Positions 1 to 8,424 of a stretch of DNA of 64,000 bases are shown piece by piece. Every line of letters begins with the position of its first letter. Within the stretch, counting starts at the first letter, position 1. This DNA is from Pseudomonadales bacterium (GTDB lineage: Bacteria > Pseudomonadota > Gammaproteobacteria > Pseudomonadales > Pseudohongiellaceae), in the NCBI GenBank assembly GCA_022819645.1, contig JAJEGU010000041.1, positions 1 to 64,000 on the forward strand, given 5' to 3'. The translations under genes were made by a program, and so were the position numbers. The notes under the pieces are model-generated. The model worked only from the letters and a program-made list of their open reading frames with translations, searched no databases and was not told the DNA's origin.

Positions 1-139
1 CGCCCAGGTCGCCTGGCGCCTGAGCAAGGCCCGCGGCGACCGCTTCGACCTGTCCCTGCAACTGCGCGCCGAGCGCGGCGAAGAAGGCGGCTACGGTTCG
101 GGCAACCGAATCAACGCCAGTTTCGTCATCGCCTGGTGA
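1..139 (+). CDS. C-terminal end of an outer-membrane beta-barrel protein (partial)
   Basis: Only the last 45 codons are in the window, ending at TGA 137-139. The visible peptide alternates polar and hydrophobic residues and ends in Ser-Phe-Val-Ile-Ala-Trp. A terminal aromatic residue on a beta strand is the usual BAM recognition signal of outer-membrane proteins. The family cannot be decided from this fragment; a porin or TonB-receptor-like barrel are both possible. Confidence 0.5.
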   Translation, partial: AQVAWRLSKARGDRFDLSLQLRAERGEEGGYGSGNRINASFVIAW

Positions 140-277
140 GGCTTTCTCTTGTACGCAACCAACAAAGGCTATACCATCTGCCCCGTTTTGCGCGCGGAAT
201 AATGCAACAGAAAAACGCGCGCTCACGGCGCCCCGGGCGGCGCACCATTTCACCACTTCTGAAGAGGAAGCAGTTAC

Positions 278-1639
278 ATGGAAACACTCGTCTGGAACAA
301 CGACATGCTGGTCTCCGGCATATTGCTCGCGGTTACATTCGCCGCCATTTTCACCGAAGGCATCCATGGCGTGCACCGGGTGAAATGCGCCATGGTGGGG
401 GCCGCGGTCATGGTGATTGTGGGGCAGATCATGGGGTTTTACGATCCCGAAGGCGCCATCGAGGCCATCGACTGGAACGTGATTCTGCTGCTCGGCTGCA
501 TGATGACCATTGTCGCCATCATGATTCCCACCGGAGGATTCCAGCAACTCGCCTACTGGGTGGCGGATTACAGCAAGGGCCGCCTGTTTCTGCTGCTGGC
601 GCTCATGGGCACCCTGGTTACCGTGCTGTCGCTGTTGCTCGACAACGTCACCACCGTGGTGATCTTCGGCCCGCTCATCATTCTCATCTGCCAGTCCATG
701 CGCATCACGCCGGTTCCCTTCCTCCTCGCGGCCGCGCTGCTGTCGGATACCGGCGGCGTCGCCACCCTGGTGGGTGACCCGCCGAACATCATGATCGGCT
801 CGGAATTCAATATCAGCTTCAATGAATTCGCCCAGCACATGTTCCTGATGGTGTTCGCCGCCTGGCTCGTGATCCTGTTCTTCCTGCGCATCCTCTTCAA
901 GGAGGAACTGGCGGTCAAACCCGAGCCACTGCAGCTTGACGAGCGTGAGCAACTCGTCGACCCGCGCACCTGGTACGGCGCCCTGGCGGTGCTTGTCGTC
1001 ATGGTGGTGGGTTTCATGGCCCACAATGCCTTGCACTGGGAGCCCTGGTTCGTTTCCGGTCTTGGCCTTGCGGCGCTTGCCGTCATCGGCAACAGGCTCG
1101 ACATGGAAGAGTCCTTCGCCCATACCGAGCTGGCCCTGCTCATGTTCTTCGGCTGCCTGTTCATCATCGTGGGCGGCGTCGAACACAGCGGATTCCTGCA
1201 ATACATCGGGCAATTCGTCATTCCGTACGCCCAGAACGACCTGCTTACCGCCACCCTGGTGCTGATGTGGGTTGCGGCGATCCTGTCGGCGGCCATCGAC
1301 AATATCCCATTCACCGCCGCCATGCTGCCGATTCTGGTGGGCATGGACGCCCAGGGCGTCAATGTGACTCCGCTGCTGTGGGGTCTTGCCGCCGGTGTGG
1401 GCATGGGCGGCAATGGCACGCATCTTGGTTCCACCGCCAATGTGTTTATCGTGTCGATCTCCGAAAAGCTCGCCAAGGAGCAGGGCGACCCGAGCCTGGC
1501 CATCACCCCCGGCCTGTGGTTCCGCAAGGGTCTGCCGGTGATGCTGATCACCCTGGTCATGTGCACCATCATCATGACCCTGTTCTGGGGATTTTTCGAA
1601 AGCCCGCTGCGGGAGATTCCGCTCCTGCCCCAGGAATGA
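278..1639 (+). CDS. ArsB/NhaD-family (ion transporter superfamily) membrane protein
   Basis: A 453-residue inner-membrane protein with about a dozen hydrophobic segments and two pseudo-symmetric halves. The first half has DNVTTVVIFGP near residue 121 and GDPPNIMIG near 166. The second has DNIPFTAAMLP near 341 and GGNGTHLGSTANV near 380. This paired layout is typical of the ArsB/NhaD/P-protein superfamily, which moves anions or exchanges Na+ for H+. The substrate cannot be read from sequence, and no ars regulator or reductase lies nearby, so arsenite export is not specifically supported. The start is set by an AGAGGA ribosome site 9 bases upstream. A GC-rich hairpin follows the stop. Confidence 0.85.
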   Translation: METLVWNNDMLVSGILLAVTFAAIFTEGIHGVHRVKCAMVGAAVMVIVGQIMGFYDPEGAIEAIDWNVILLLGCMMTIVAIMIPTGGFQQLAYWVADYSKGRLFLLLALMGTLVTVLSLLLDNVTTVVIFGPLIILICQSMRITPVPFLLAAALLSDTGGVATLVGDPPNIMIGSEFNISFNEFAQHMFLMVFAAWLVILFFLRILFKEELAVKPEPLQLDEREQLVDPRTWYGALAVLVVMVVGFMAHNALHWEPWFVSGLGLAALAVIGNRLDMEESFAHTELALLMFFGCLFIIVGGVEHSGFLQYIGQFVIPYAQNDLLTATLVLMWVAAILSAAIDNIPFTAAMLPILVGMDAQGVNVTPLLWGLAAGVGMGGNGTHLGSTANVFIVSISEKLAKEQGDPSLAITPGLWFRKGLPVMLITLVMCTIIMTLFWGFFESPLREIPLLPQE

Positions 1640-1646
1640 TGCGGCT

Positions 1647-1678
1647 CCGCTGGCCGGCCTTCTCCGGCCGGCCAGCGG
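1647..1678 (+). terminator. GC-rich hairpin after the ArsB/NhaD-type gene
   Basis: A perfect 13-bp stem (1647-1659 with 1666-1678) around a 6-base loop begins 7 bases after the stop codon. There is no U tract, so it is either a weak or factor-assisted terminator or an mRNA-stabilising hairpin. nudC starts 16 bases further on. Confidence 0.5.
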
Positions 1679-1694
1679 ATTCCCTCGCTCCGGA

Positions 1695-2471
1695 ATGATT
1701 CCCCCAGGGCGGCTGCCCGCATCCGCCAGGTTGCTGCTGTTCCGGCAGGGCCGGATTCTGCTCAACGGCGGCGAAGTTTTCTGGTCCGCCCGAACCGCCG
1801 GCCCCTTGCTCGGCGAAAACCCGCGATTGCTACCCGTCGCCGGGAATTGCTTCGCTGCCGATCTTTCCGGCGGCGAGGAGAAGGAAAGCCGCTCCCTGCG
1901 TTCCCTGCTGTTCAGCGAAAACGATGTGGAGCTGGAACTGCTGTCCCGGGCGAGCCAGCTTGTTCACTGGCAGCGCACCCACCGCTTCTGCGGGCTGTGC
2001 GGTGAATCCACCCGCCCTGGAGAAACCGATCGCGTGCTCGAGTGCGTTGCCTGTGGTCACCTGTTCTTTCCCCGCATCAACCCCTGCGTCATCGTGCTCG
2101 TGACCCGGGGCGGGGAAATCCTTCTCGCCCGCAGCGCCCGGTACCGCAGCGGCTTCTATAGTTGTCTCGCGGGATTCATTGAAATCGGCGAAACCCCGGA
2201 GCAGACCCTGAGCCGGGAAGTGCGCGAGGAAGTGGGATTGGAAGTGGGCAACATCCGCTATGCGCAAAGCCAGTCCTGGCCTTTCCCCTCCCAGTTGATG
2301 CTCGGCTTCCTGGCGGACTACCGCGGCGGAGAAATCGTGCCCGAGCCCGGAGAAATCGAGGACGCCCGCTGGTTTCCGGTATCCGACCTGCCCAATATCC
2401 CGTCATCGAAAATCTCCGTCGCCGGCAGGCTGATCGAAGACTACGTCCGCTCGCGACAGAAGCATCTTTGA
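1695..2471 (+). CDS. nudC: NADH pyrophosphatase / NAD-cap RNA hydrolase NudC
   Basis: A 258-residue cytosolic Nudix hydrolase that cleaves NAD(H) to NMN(H) and AMP and, in the characterised family, removes NAD caps from RNA. Four cysteines in two CxxC pairs (FCGLCG and ECVACG, roughly residues 99-120) form the zinc ribbon. The complete Nudix box runs from GFIEIGETPEQ to REVREEVGLEV at about residues 157-181. The following SQSWPFP is a one-residue variant of the SQPWPFP motif that marks NADH pyrophosphatases. Length is normal for the family. The next gene follows with only about 80 bases between. Confidence 0.93.
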   Translation: MIPPGRLPASARLLLFRQGRILLNGGEVFWSARTAGPLLGENPRLLPVAGNCFAADLSGGEEKESRSLRSLLFSENDVELELLSRASQLVHWQRTHRFCGLCGESTRPGETDRVLECVACGHLFFPRINPCVIVLVTRGGEILLARSARYRSGFYSCLAGFIEIGETPEQTLSREVREEVGLEVGNIRYAQSQSWPFPSQLMLGFLADYRGGEIVPEPGEIEDARWFPVSDLPNIPSSKISVAGRLIEDYVRSRQKHL

Positions 2472-2551
2472 ATCCCGGCGGCTTTGCGGGCACAATTCGG
2501 AGCCGGCGGCTGAAAGCGCCGGGAACAGTTCCCAAGGGAAGGAGTAGAACG

Positions 2552-3619
2552 GTGGAATACCTGATCGAATACGGCATGTTTCTCGCCAAGGCGGCCACCA
2601 TCGTGGTCGCCATCATGCTGGTCATCGGCGCCATCGCCGCCGCCGGCAACCGCCGCCGGGGAGGCAGGCGCGGTCGCATCAAGGTCACGGAACTGAATCG
2701 GCATGTGGACGAATTGCGCGACGCCCTGCGCTCCAGGGTGCTCAGCAAAGCGCAGTTCAAGCAGTTGAACAAGGCGGAAAAAGCTGAACGGAAAAAGGAA
2801 GCCAAAGCGAAAAAGCAGCAGGCCAAGGCCGCCGAAAAAGATCCGGAGCAGGAGGGAGAAGCCGAGAAACGCCTTTTCGTACTGCGATTCAAGGGAGATG
2901 TGGGGGCGGAAAAGGTGGCCTCCCTGCGGGAGGAAATCACCGCCGTACTGTCCATTGCAAGGGAGAGCGATGAAGTATTGCTGTGTCTCGAAAGCCCAGG
3001 CGGCATGGTTCACGCCTACGGGCTGGCTTCCTCCCAGCTCAGCCGCATCCGGGACCGCGAGATTCCCCTGACCATCTGCGTCGACAAGGTGGCCGCGAGC
3101 GGCGGTTACATGATGGCCTGTCTTGGGGACCGGATTGTGGCCGCGCCTTTCGCCATCATCGGCTCCATTGGCGTGCTCCTGCAGTTGCCTAACTTCCATC
3201 GGGTGCTGCAGCGCAAGGAAGTCGACTATGAAATGCTCACCGCCGGCGAGTTCAAGCGCACCCTGACGCTGTTCGGGGAAAACACCGACAAGGCCCGGGA
3301 AAAGGCCCAGGAGGATGTGGACAACATCCACGGCCTGTTCAAGAGCTGGGTCAAGCGACACCGCCCGGTGGTGGACACCGACCGCATCGCCACCGGGGAG
3401 ACCTGGGTCGGGCTGCAGGCCAGGGATTTGCAGCTTGTGGATGAAATCGGCACCAGCGACGAGCGCATCGTTGCCGCCTGCGCCGAAAACAAGGTCTATG
3501 AAGTGGAATACGTCATCCGCAAGCCTGCCCACGAGCGACTCGGCGAAGCCTTGTACGCCGCCCTTGACCGCCTGCTGCTGAAGTGGACAGGCGCCCCGAC
3601 CAACACGAATGTGCAATAG
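2552..3619 (+). CDS. sohB: SohB-type inner-membrane serine protease (S49 family)
   Basis: A 355-residue signal-peptide-peptidase-like protease. An N-terminal membrane anchor (about residues 8-32) is followed by a highly charged Lys/Glu/Ala linker, then the S49 domain. The nucleophile is Ser183 in AASGGYM and the general base is probably Lys235 in GEFKRTL; a Ser/Lys dyad is characteristic of the family. I chose the GTG at 2552 because a strong GGGAAGGAG ribosome site lies 8 bases upstream. A longer frame back to 2468 would overlap nudC and add a non-conserved leader. Its role is turnover of membrane or periplasmic peptides; natural substrates are poorly known. Confidence 0.9.
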   Translation: MEYLIEYGMFLAKAATIVVAIMLVIGAIAAAGNRRRGGRRGRIKVTELNRHVDELRDALRSRVLSKAQFKQLNKAEKAERKKEAKAKKQQAKAAEKDPEQEGEAEKRLFVLRFKGDVGAEKVASLREEITAVLSIARESDEVLLCLESPGGMVHAYGLASSQLSRIRDREIPLTICVDKVAASGGYMMACLGDRIVAAPFAIIGSIGVLLQLPNFHRVLQRKEVDYEMLTAGEFKRTLTLFGENTDKAREKAQEDVDNIHGLFKSWVKRHRPVVDTDRIATGETWVGLQARDLQLVDEIGTSDERIVAACAENKVYEVEYVIRKPAHERLGEALYAALDRLLLKWTGAPTNTNVQ

Positions 3620-3632
3620 CGGCACATGGAAG

Positions 3633-3680
3633 TGCGATAATGAAAAACTCCATGGATGGAGTTTTTCAGAGAATACATAG
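3633..3680 (+). promoter_or_regulatory. 48-base conserved hairpin element, copy 1 (upstream of the AcuI-like gene)
   Basis: TGCGATAAT (3633-3641) looks like an extended -10 box. It is followed by a perfect 10-bp stem (3642-3651 with 3658-3667, loop ATGGAT) and the tail AGAGAATACATAG. The same 48 bases recur on the other strand at 31623-31670 with 43 identities, and two of the five differences keep a stem base pair. The hairpin sits 30 bases before the next start codon. It could be a 5'-leader structure, a dyad operator, or in part the sohB terminator. Confidence 0.6.
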
Positions 3681-3697
3681 TATCCAAGGAGTTATCC

Positions 3698-4690
3698 ATG
3701 AACGACAGATTCAAGGCCTGGCAGGTTTCCGAAAACGACCAGGGCGAATTCCACGGCCAGGTGGTCGAGCGCGAAGTTACGGAACTGCCTCCCGGCGAGG
3801 TACTCGTACAAGTCCAGTATTCCTGCCTCAATTACAAGGACGCGTTATCCGCCGGCGGCAATCGTGGCGTAACGCGAAACTATCCCCATACCCCGGGAAT
3901 CGACGCCGCCGGTATCGTGGTGGAATCCGCGGACGAGCGTCTGCAGCCCGGCCAGCCAGTCATCGCCAGCGGCTATGACCTGGGCATGAACACCTCGGGC
4001 GCCTTCGCCGGGATGATCCGGACACCCGCCAGATGGGTGCTGCCGCTGCCGGACGGGCTCAGCGCCAGGGAAAGCATGATCATCGGTACCGCGGGCTTTA
4101 CCGCGGCCCAGTGCGTGGAGAAACTGATCCACAATGGCCTCGAAGCCGGGCGGGGGCCGGTTCTGGTCACCGGCGCCACCGGCGGCGTCGGCATTCTTGC
4201 CGTGGCCCTGCTGGCCAAACTCGGTTTTGCGATTACTGCAAGTACCGGCAAGGCGCAGAGCCACGAACTGCTGCGTTCCCTCGGCGCAGCGGAAATCATC
4301 GATCGCAACACCCTGTCGGAAGACAACCCGAGACCGCTGCTCAAGGGGCAGTGGGCCGCCGCGGTGGATGTGGTGGGGGGCAAGACCCTGGGCAATGTGC
4401 TCAAGGGCTTGCAATACGGAGGCAGCGTAGCCTGTTGCGGGCTGGTGGAGTCGCCGGAGTTTCCCGCCACGGTATTTCCCTTCATTCTGCGGGCCGCCAA
4501 TCTGCTTGGCATTGACTCGGCGGAAGCGCCTCCCGAAGTCAAGTCCGCGCTATGGAAACGTCTGGCGACCGACTGGAAGCCCTCCGGCCTGGAGCGCATC
4601 GCCACCGAAATCAGCCTCGATCAACTCGGCCCGAGCCTGGAAGCCGTGCTACATGGTCAGGCCCTGGGGAGATTCCTGCTGAAACTGTAG
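3698..4690 (+). CDS. AcuI/YhdH-family acryloyl-CoA reductase (zinc-independent MDR)
   Basis: A 330-residue cytosolic NADPH-dependent medium-chain reductase. The N-terminal GroES-like fold has LNYKDALSAGG. The Rossmann domain has VTGATGGVGILAVALLAKLG near residues 151-170. There is no structural-zinc cysteine lobe, as expected of the quinone-oxidoreductase-like AcuI/YhdH group. AcuI reduces the toxic intermediate acryloyl-CoA, formed for instance during DMSP breakdown, to propionyl-CoA. No DMSP lyase is nearby, so that role is only inferred. The start is the ATG with AAGGAG 6 bases upstream; an in-frame start at 3656 would lie inside the hairpin element. Confidence 0.85.
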   Translation: MNDRFKAWQVSENDQGEFHGQVVEREVTELPPGEVLVQVQYSCLNYKDALSAGGNRGVTRNYPHTPGIDAAGIVVESADERLQPGQPVIASGYDLGMNTSGAFAGMIRTPARWVLPLPDGLSARESMIIGTAGFTAAQCVEKLIHNGLEAGRGPVLVTGATGGVGILAVALLAKLGFAITASTGKAQSHELLRSLGAAEIIDRNTLSEDNPRPLLKGQWAAAVDVVGGKTLGNVLKGLQYGGSVACCGLVESPEFPATVFPFILRAANLLGIDSAEAPPEVKSALWKRLATDWKPSGLERIATEISLDQLGPSLEAVLHGQALGRFLLKL

Positions 4691-4702
4691 TTCAGGGAAT
4701 AC

Positions 4703-5863
4703 TCAGTCCCGCCGAAGCCGCGGGTTGACCGCGATCGGCGTGGGACAAAGCATTACCACAAAGCAGGAAGAGAACAGGAAGGTCAGGATCGCCGCCCCCT
4801 GAATCGTCATTGCCGCCATTTCGCTGATGGACCCCGCCTGAAACGCCACAAAGGCGATCAGCAGCGAGAACTCGCTGATCTGGCCGAGCCGCAGGCCCGC
4901 GTCCCAGGCCAGGGCGCGACGCTCGCTGAAGCGCAGCAGCAGGGTGCGGAAAACCAGGGGCTTGAGGCTCAGGGCAAGCGCCGAGAGAACCACCGCGGGC
5001 CAGATGAACCGGTCCACCAGGGCGATATTGAACTGGGCGCCCAGGGAAAAGAAAAACAGGATCAGAAAAAAATCCCGCAGGGGCTTGAGCCGATCCGACA
5101 GGTACATCGACACCGGGCTCGTGGCGAGGCTGACGCCGGCGGCAAAAGCGCCGACTTCCGCGGTCAGCCCGAGCAGTTCCGCGGTTTCCGCCATGCCCAG
5201 GCACCAGCCGATGGCGAGCAGGAACAGGTATTCCCGGAATTGGTCGTAGCGGGCGATCAGCGGTACCAGCACGAAGCGCGTCATGCCCCAGGCGAGCAGC
5301 AGCAGCGCCGGAAAGGCGAGCAGGGTGCGCAGTACCTCGGCCTGCGCCAGTTCCCCCTGGTCGAGGAAGACCAGCAGGAAGATGGCGATAAAATCCTGCA
5401 GCAGCAGAATGCCCACCATCAGTTCCCCCATGTGCCGCTGATGCAGCACTGTGGTGGGAAGCAGCTTGATGCCGATAATGGTGCTGGAAAAAATCATGGC
5501 GAATCCGATCACCAGGCTGTCCTGGAGGGAAAAGGCGAACAGCAGGCCGGTGGCCAGCCCCAGGGCCAGGAACAGCAGCGAACTGAGCAGGGTCACCCAG
5601 AAGGTATTGCGCAAGGTGGCCATGAGCTTGACCGGCTGCATGTCGAGTCCGAGCAGGAACAGCAGGAACAGAATGCCGATTTCAGCGATGTCGACGAGCA
5701 GGGCGGCGTCGGAAATCCAGCCAAGGCCAAAAGGGCCGAGCAGGATTCCCGCCAGAATATACGCCACCAGCAAGGGAATCCGCAGAAACAGCGCGGCGGT
5801 GGAAAGCACCGTGGCGCCGGTAAAGATCAGGAAAAAGGAAAACAGCAGGGATTCTGCGCCCAT
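4703..5863 (-). CDS. CPA2-type cation:proton antiporter, membrane domain only
   Basis: A 386-residue protein of the Kef/CPA2 family with about 12 membrane segments, starting with GAESLLFSFFLIFTGATVL. It lacks the C-terminal TrkA-N/RCK nucleotide-binding domain found in KefB/KefC, ending soon after the last helix in NPRLRRD. It is therefore a minimal Na+ or K+/H+ antiporter without obvious ligand gating. Its ATG shares a base with the TAA of the DUF934 gene (TAATG), so translation is coupled. It appears to be the last gene of the sulfite-reduction operon. Confidence 0.85.
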   Translation of the reverse strand: MGAESLLFSFFLIFTGATVLSTAALFLRIPLLVAYILAGILLGPFGLGWISDAALLVDIAEIGILFLLFLLGLDMQPVKLMATLRNTFWVTLLSSLLFLALGLATGLLFAFSLQDSLVIGFAMIFSSTIIGIKLLPTTVLHQRHMGELMVGILLLQDFIAIFLLVFLDQGELAQAEVLRTLLAFPALLLLAWGMTRFVLVPLIARYDQFREYLFLLAIGWCLGMAETAELLGLTAEVGAFAAGVSLATSPVSMYLSDRLKPLRDFFLILFFFSLGAQFNIALVDRFIWPAVVLSALALSLKPLVFRTLLLRFSERRALAWDAGLRLGQISEFSLLIAFVAFQAGSISEMAAMTIQGAAILTFLFSSCFVVMLCPTPIAVNPRLRRD

Positions 5864-6384
5864 TACGCCTGCCGCTGGTCGTGCCGGCGCCGGAATAGCG
5901 GCGCCGGCTCATCGATGCTCGCCTGATAGCCGGTGCTGAAATCCCGGAAAGCCGCCAGGCAGGTCTCCGGGTCCTGATCGTGGCGCAGGGCGAAGCTGTC
6001 GAATCCACAGCGCGCCATGTAGAAAAGCTGATCCCGCAGCACATCGCCGATGGCGCGGATTTCGCCCTGATAGCGGTAATGCTCGCGCAACTCCCGGGCA
6101 TTGGTGAAGGAGCGGCCATCGCGGAAGACGGGAAAATTCAGGGCGATTATCGCCAGATTCGCCAGATCGCCGGCAATGGCTTCCGGGGTTTCATGGCTGT
6201 CGAGCCAGACGCCTTTTTCGCCGGGGTACTCGTCGAGCAGCCCGCGGTATCGCAAATAAAAATCCAGCGGCACGATAAAACTCCGCCCCGGCGCCGCCCG
6301 CAGGACTTCCGGCCCGGACGCCTCCCGCAATAAGGTCCAGCGGTCCTGGCGGAGAATGGCCTTCTGGTCAATGATGATCGGCAT
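5863..6384 (-). CDS. DUF934 protein associated with sulfite reduction
   Basis: A 173-residue cytosolic protein of the DUF934 family, which is usually encoded directly after the nitrite/sulfite reductase gene in proteobacteria. Family-like stretches include IALNFPVFRDGRSF and LREHYRYQGEIRAIGDVLRD. The biochemical role is not established; an accessory function in assimilatory sulfate reduction is inferred from gene order. Its start lies 17 bases inside the end of cysI, and its stop overlaps the antiporter start, so the three genes form one tightly coupled unit. Confidence 0.88.
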   Translation of the reverse strand: MPIIIDQKAILRQDRWTLLREASGPEVLRAAPGRSFIVPLDFYLRYRGLLDEYPGEKGVWLDSHETPEAIAGDLANLAIIALNFPVFRDGRSFTNARELREHYRYQGEIRAIGDVLRDQLFYMARCGFDSFALRHDQDPETCLAAFRDFSTGYQASIDEPAPLFRRRHDQRQA

Positions 6385-8026
6385 AGACCGACTGCTTGAA
6401 AGGTTCGTGGCCTATTCTGCGGTAGGTGTCGAGAAAGGCTTCGCCCGGGTCGCGCTGCGCCTTGTACACATCCACCAGGATATGCAGTACCCCGGGCACT
6501 TCCTCCCGGGCAAAGGCCGGCCCGAGAATCTTGCCGAGACTCGCCTGCCGGGCGGAGGAGCCGCCGAGTGAGATCTGGTAGAACTCCTCGCCTTTCTTGT
6601 CGACGCCGAGGATGCCGATGTTGCCTACATGGTGGTGGCCGCAGGCATTCATGCAGCCCGAGATATTGAGGCTCAGATCGCCGATTTCCTCAAGTTCCGC
6701 GGAATTCCTGAAATCGCGCTGGATTTCCTCGGCCAGAGGTATCGACTTGGCATTGGCCAGGGCGCAGAAGTCGCCGCCGGGGCAGCAGATGATATCGGTC
6801 AGCAGGCCGAGCGCCGGAGTCTCCAGCGATTCGGCGCCAAGCTCCCGCCACAGGGCATGGAGGCGGCGCTGCTCCACATCGGCGAGAATGATGTTCTGCT
6901 TGTGGCTGATTCTGGCTTCGCCAAAGCTGTAACGCTCGGCAAGGTCTGCGAGAAAGTCCAACTGCCGGTCGTTGATGTCTCCCGGCGCCAGGCCGGTTTG
7001 CTTCAGGCTTACCGTGACGATGGCGTATCCCGGCTGCTTGTGGGCCCGGACATTGCGCCGGTGCCAAAGCGCAAATTCCGCATCGTTCCGCAAGGACTCT
7101 TCAAGCGCGTCAGAACCGTTGAGGCGTTGCACATAATCCGGACCGCTGAAAAAGGATTGGCAGCGCCGGATTTCCGCCCCGGTAAGCTTCATGGCGGAAT
7201 CCTTGATGCGCTCCCACTCCCGGCGCACTTTCTCCCGGAATCTGTCGGCGCCGGTTTCCCGCACCAGAATCTTGATCCGCGCCTTGTACTTGTTGTCACG
7301 GCGGCCTTCCCGGTTGTACACCCGCATGATGGCTTCCAGCGCGCTCAGCAGATGGGGTTCTTCCACCTGCTCGAAGATCACCTGGCCGATCACCGGGGTG
7401 CGACCGAGCCCACCGCCGGCGAGAATGCGGAAACGGGTTTCGCCATCGTCGCCCCGCAGGAGATACACGCCGATATCGTGAACCTGGGTCGCGGCCTGGT
7501 CGGCGGGGGTGCCGCAGACGGCGATCTTGAACTTGCGCGGCAGGTAGGCAAACTCGGGGTGGAAGCTGGACCACTGGCGGATGATTTCGCACCAGGGTCG
7601 GGCGTCCTCGATTTCATCGGCGGCGGCGCCGGCGAAATGATCGGTGGTCACATTGCGGATGCAGTTGCCACTGGTCTGAATGGCGTGCATTTCCACTTCG
7701 GCAAGCTCGGCGAGAATATCGGGAACATCCATGAGTTCGGGCCAGTTGAACTGGATATTCTGGCGGGTGGTCAAGTGGCCATAGCCCTTGTCATAGTGGC
7801 GGGCAATATGGGCCAGCTTGCGCAGTTGCGCCGATGAAAGCAGGCCATAGGGAACCGCCACCCGCAGCATGGGCGCGAGCCGCTGGACATACAGCCCGTT
7901 CTGCAGCCGCAGCGGCAGAAACTCGGCCTCGCTCAGCTTGCCGTCGAGATAGCGCCGGGTCTGGTCCTGAAACTGCGCCACCCGCTCGGCGAGCATGGCA
8001 TGGTCGTACTCATCATATCTGTACAT
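6368..8026 (-). CDS. cysI: Sulfite (nitrite) reductase haemoprotein, CysI-like
   Basis: A 552-residue sirohaem/[4Fe-4S] enzyme reducing sulfite to sulfide for cysteine synthesis. The cluster ligands are visible as C415-x5-C421 (CPGGDFC) and C458-x3-C462 (GCMNAC). Two half repeats of the ferredoxin-like/nitrite-sulfite reductase fold are present. The start is the ATG giving MYRYDEYDHAM, matching relatives. A TTG-initiated extension to 8104 is open but unlikely; a weak GAGAGA sequence precedes the chosen ATG. No CysJ flavoprotein gene is adjacent, so the electron donor must be encoded elsewhere or be a ferredoxin. Confidence 0.9.
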   Translation of the reverse strand: MYRYDEYDHAMLAERVAQFQDQTRRYLDGKLSEAEFLPLRLQNGLYVQRLAPMLRVAVPYGLLSSAQLRKLAHIARHYDKGYGHLTTRQNIQFNWPELMDVPDILAELAEVEMHAIQTSGNCIRNVTTDHFAGAAADEIEDARPWCEIIRQWSSFHPEFAYLPRKFKIAVCGTPADQAATQVHDIGVYLLRGDDGETRFRILAGGGLGRTPVIGQVIFEQVEEPHLLSALEAIMRVYNREGRRDNKYKARIKILVRETGADRFREKVRREWERIKDSAMKLTGAEIRRCQSFFSGPDYVQRLNGSDALEESLRNDAEFALWHRRNVRAHKQPGYAIVTVSLKQTGLAPGDINDRQLDFLADLAERYSFGEARISHKQNIILADVEQRRLHALWRELGAESLETPALGLLTDIICCPGGDFCALANAKSIPLAEEIQRDFRNSAELEEIGDLSLNISGCMNACGHHHVGNIGILGVDKKGEEFYQISLGGSSARQASLGKILGPAFAREEVPGVLHILVDVYKAQRDPGEAFLDTYRRIGHEPFKQSVYADHH

Positions 8027-8286
8027 ATGCCGGTTCAGTCTCTCATGGGTCGGATGGGTCGCAGATTCATATTGGAATTGCAATGTCAGCCGGAAAGTAG
8101 ACAACGCGCTATTGTAATCAATTTTGGGGAGGCTACGGGGGGTTTTTGGATGATGCTCCCGAATCGCTTGCCGGCTGCCGGAGCCGCGGCTTGTGACAGG
8201 GAATGGGATTGTTGTAGACTCCCAAGATTTTCAGCCACAAGGGCGGGTGGAGAAATTCCAGTGCGCCCATGAGGAGGGGCTTGACA
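8027..8286. other. Intergenic region between cysI and the pentamer-repeat gene
   Basis: 260 bases separating two divergently transcribed genes; promoters for both must lie here. On the forward strand it ends in the ribosome site AGGAGG (8272-8277) serving ATG 8287. No convincing sigma70 boxes or known riboswitch were recognised. Confidence 0.5.
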
Positions 8287-8424
8287 ATGCAAATCAACAA
8301 TCAGGACCATACTATTAGCCGAGCCGAGCCGAGCCGAGCCGAGCCGAGCCGAGCCGAGCCGAGCCGAGCCGAGCCGAGCCGAGCCGAGCCGAGCCGAGCC
8401 GAGCCGAGCCGAGCCGAGCCATGA
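8287..8424 (+). CDS. Upstream reading frame running through the pentamer repeat (45 codons)
   Basis: ATG 8287 has the best ribosome site of the locus (AGGAGG at 8272-8277, 9-base spacing). The frame encodes MQINNQDHTIS and then repeating Arg-Ala-Glu-Pro-Ser encoded by the GAGCC array. With the present 20 copies it ends at TGA 8422-8424, which overlaps the ATG of the next frame as ATGA. Losing one 5-base unit (19 copies), or gaining two, would join this frame to the 743-residue ORF. It is therefore probably the true 5' end of that gene seen in an out-of-frame state, or a leader peptide with coupled re-initiation. Confidence 0.6.
   Translation: MQINNQDHTISRAEPSRAEPSRAEPSRAEPSRAEPSRAEPSRAEP
8321..8420 (+). 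repeat. Pentanucleotide microsatellite (GAGCC)x20
   Basis: Twenty perfect head-to-tail copies of GAGCC, preceded by a partial unit AGCC (8317-8320), end exactly at the ATG at 8421. Five is not a multiple of three, so slipped-strand copy changes alter the reading frame. The forward array is free of stop codons in all three frames and encodes Glu-Pro-Ser-Arg-Ala repeats. Confidence 0.97.

Noticed and set aside
568-1722. Long antisense ORFs over the ArsB/NhaD gene and similar shadows over infB, pnp and the TonB receptors
   Set aside because: High GC gives long stop-free antisense frames; they lack family features and ribosome sites.
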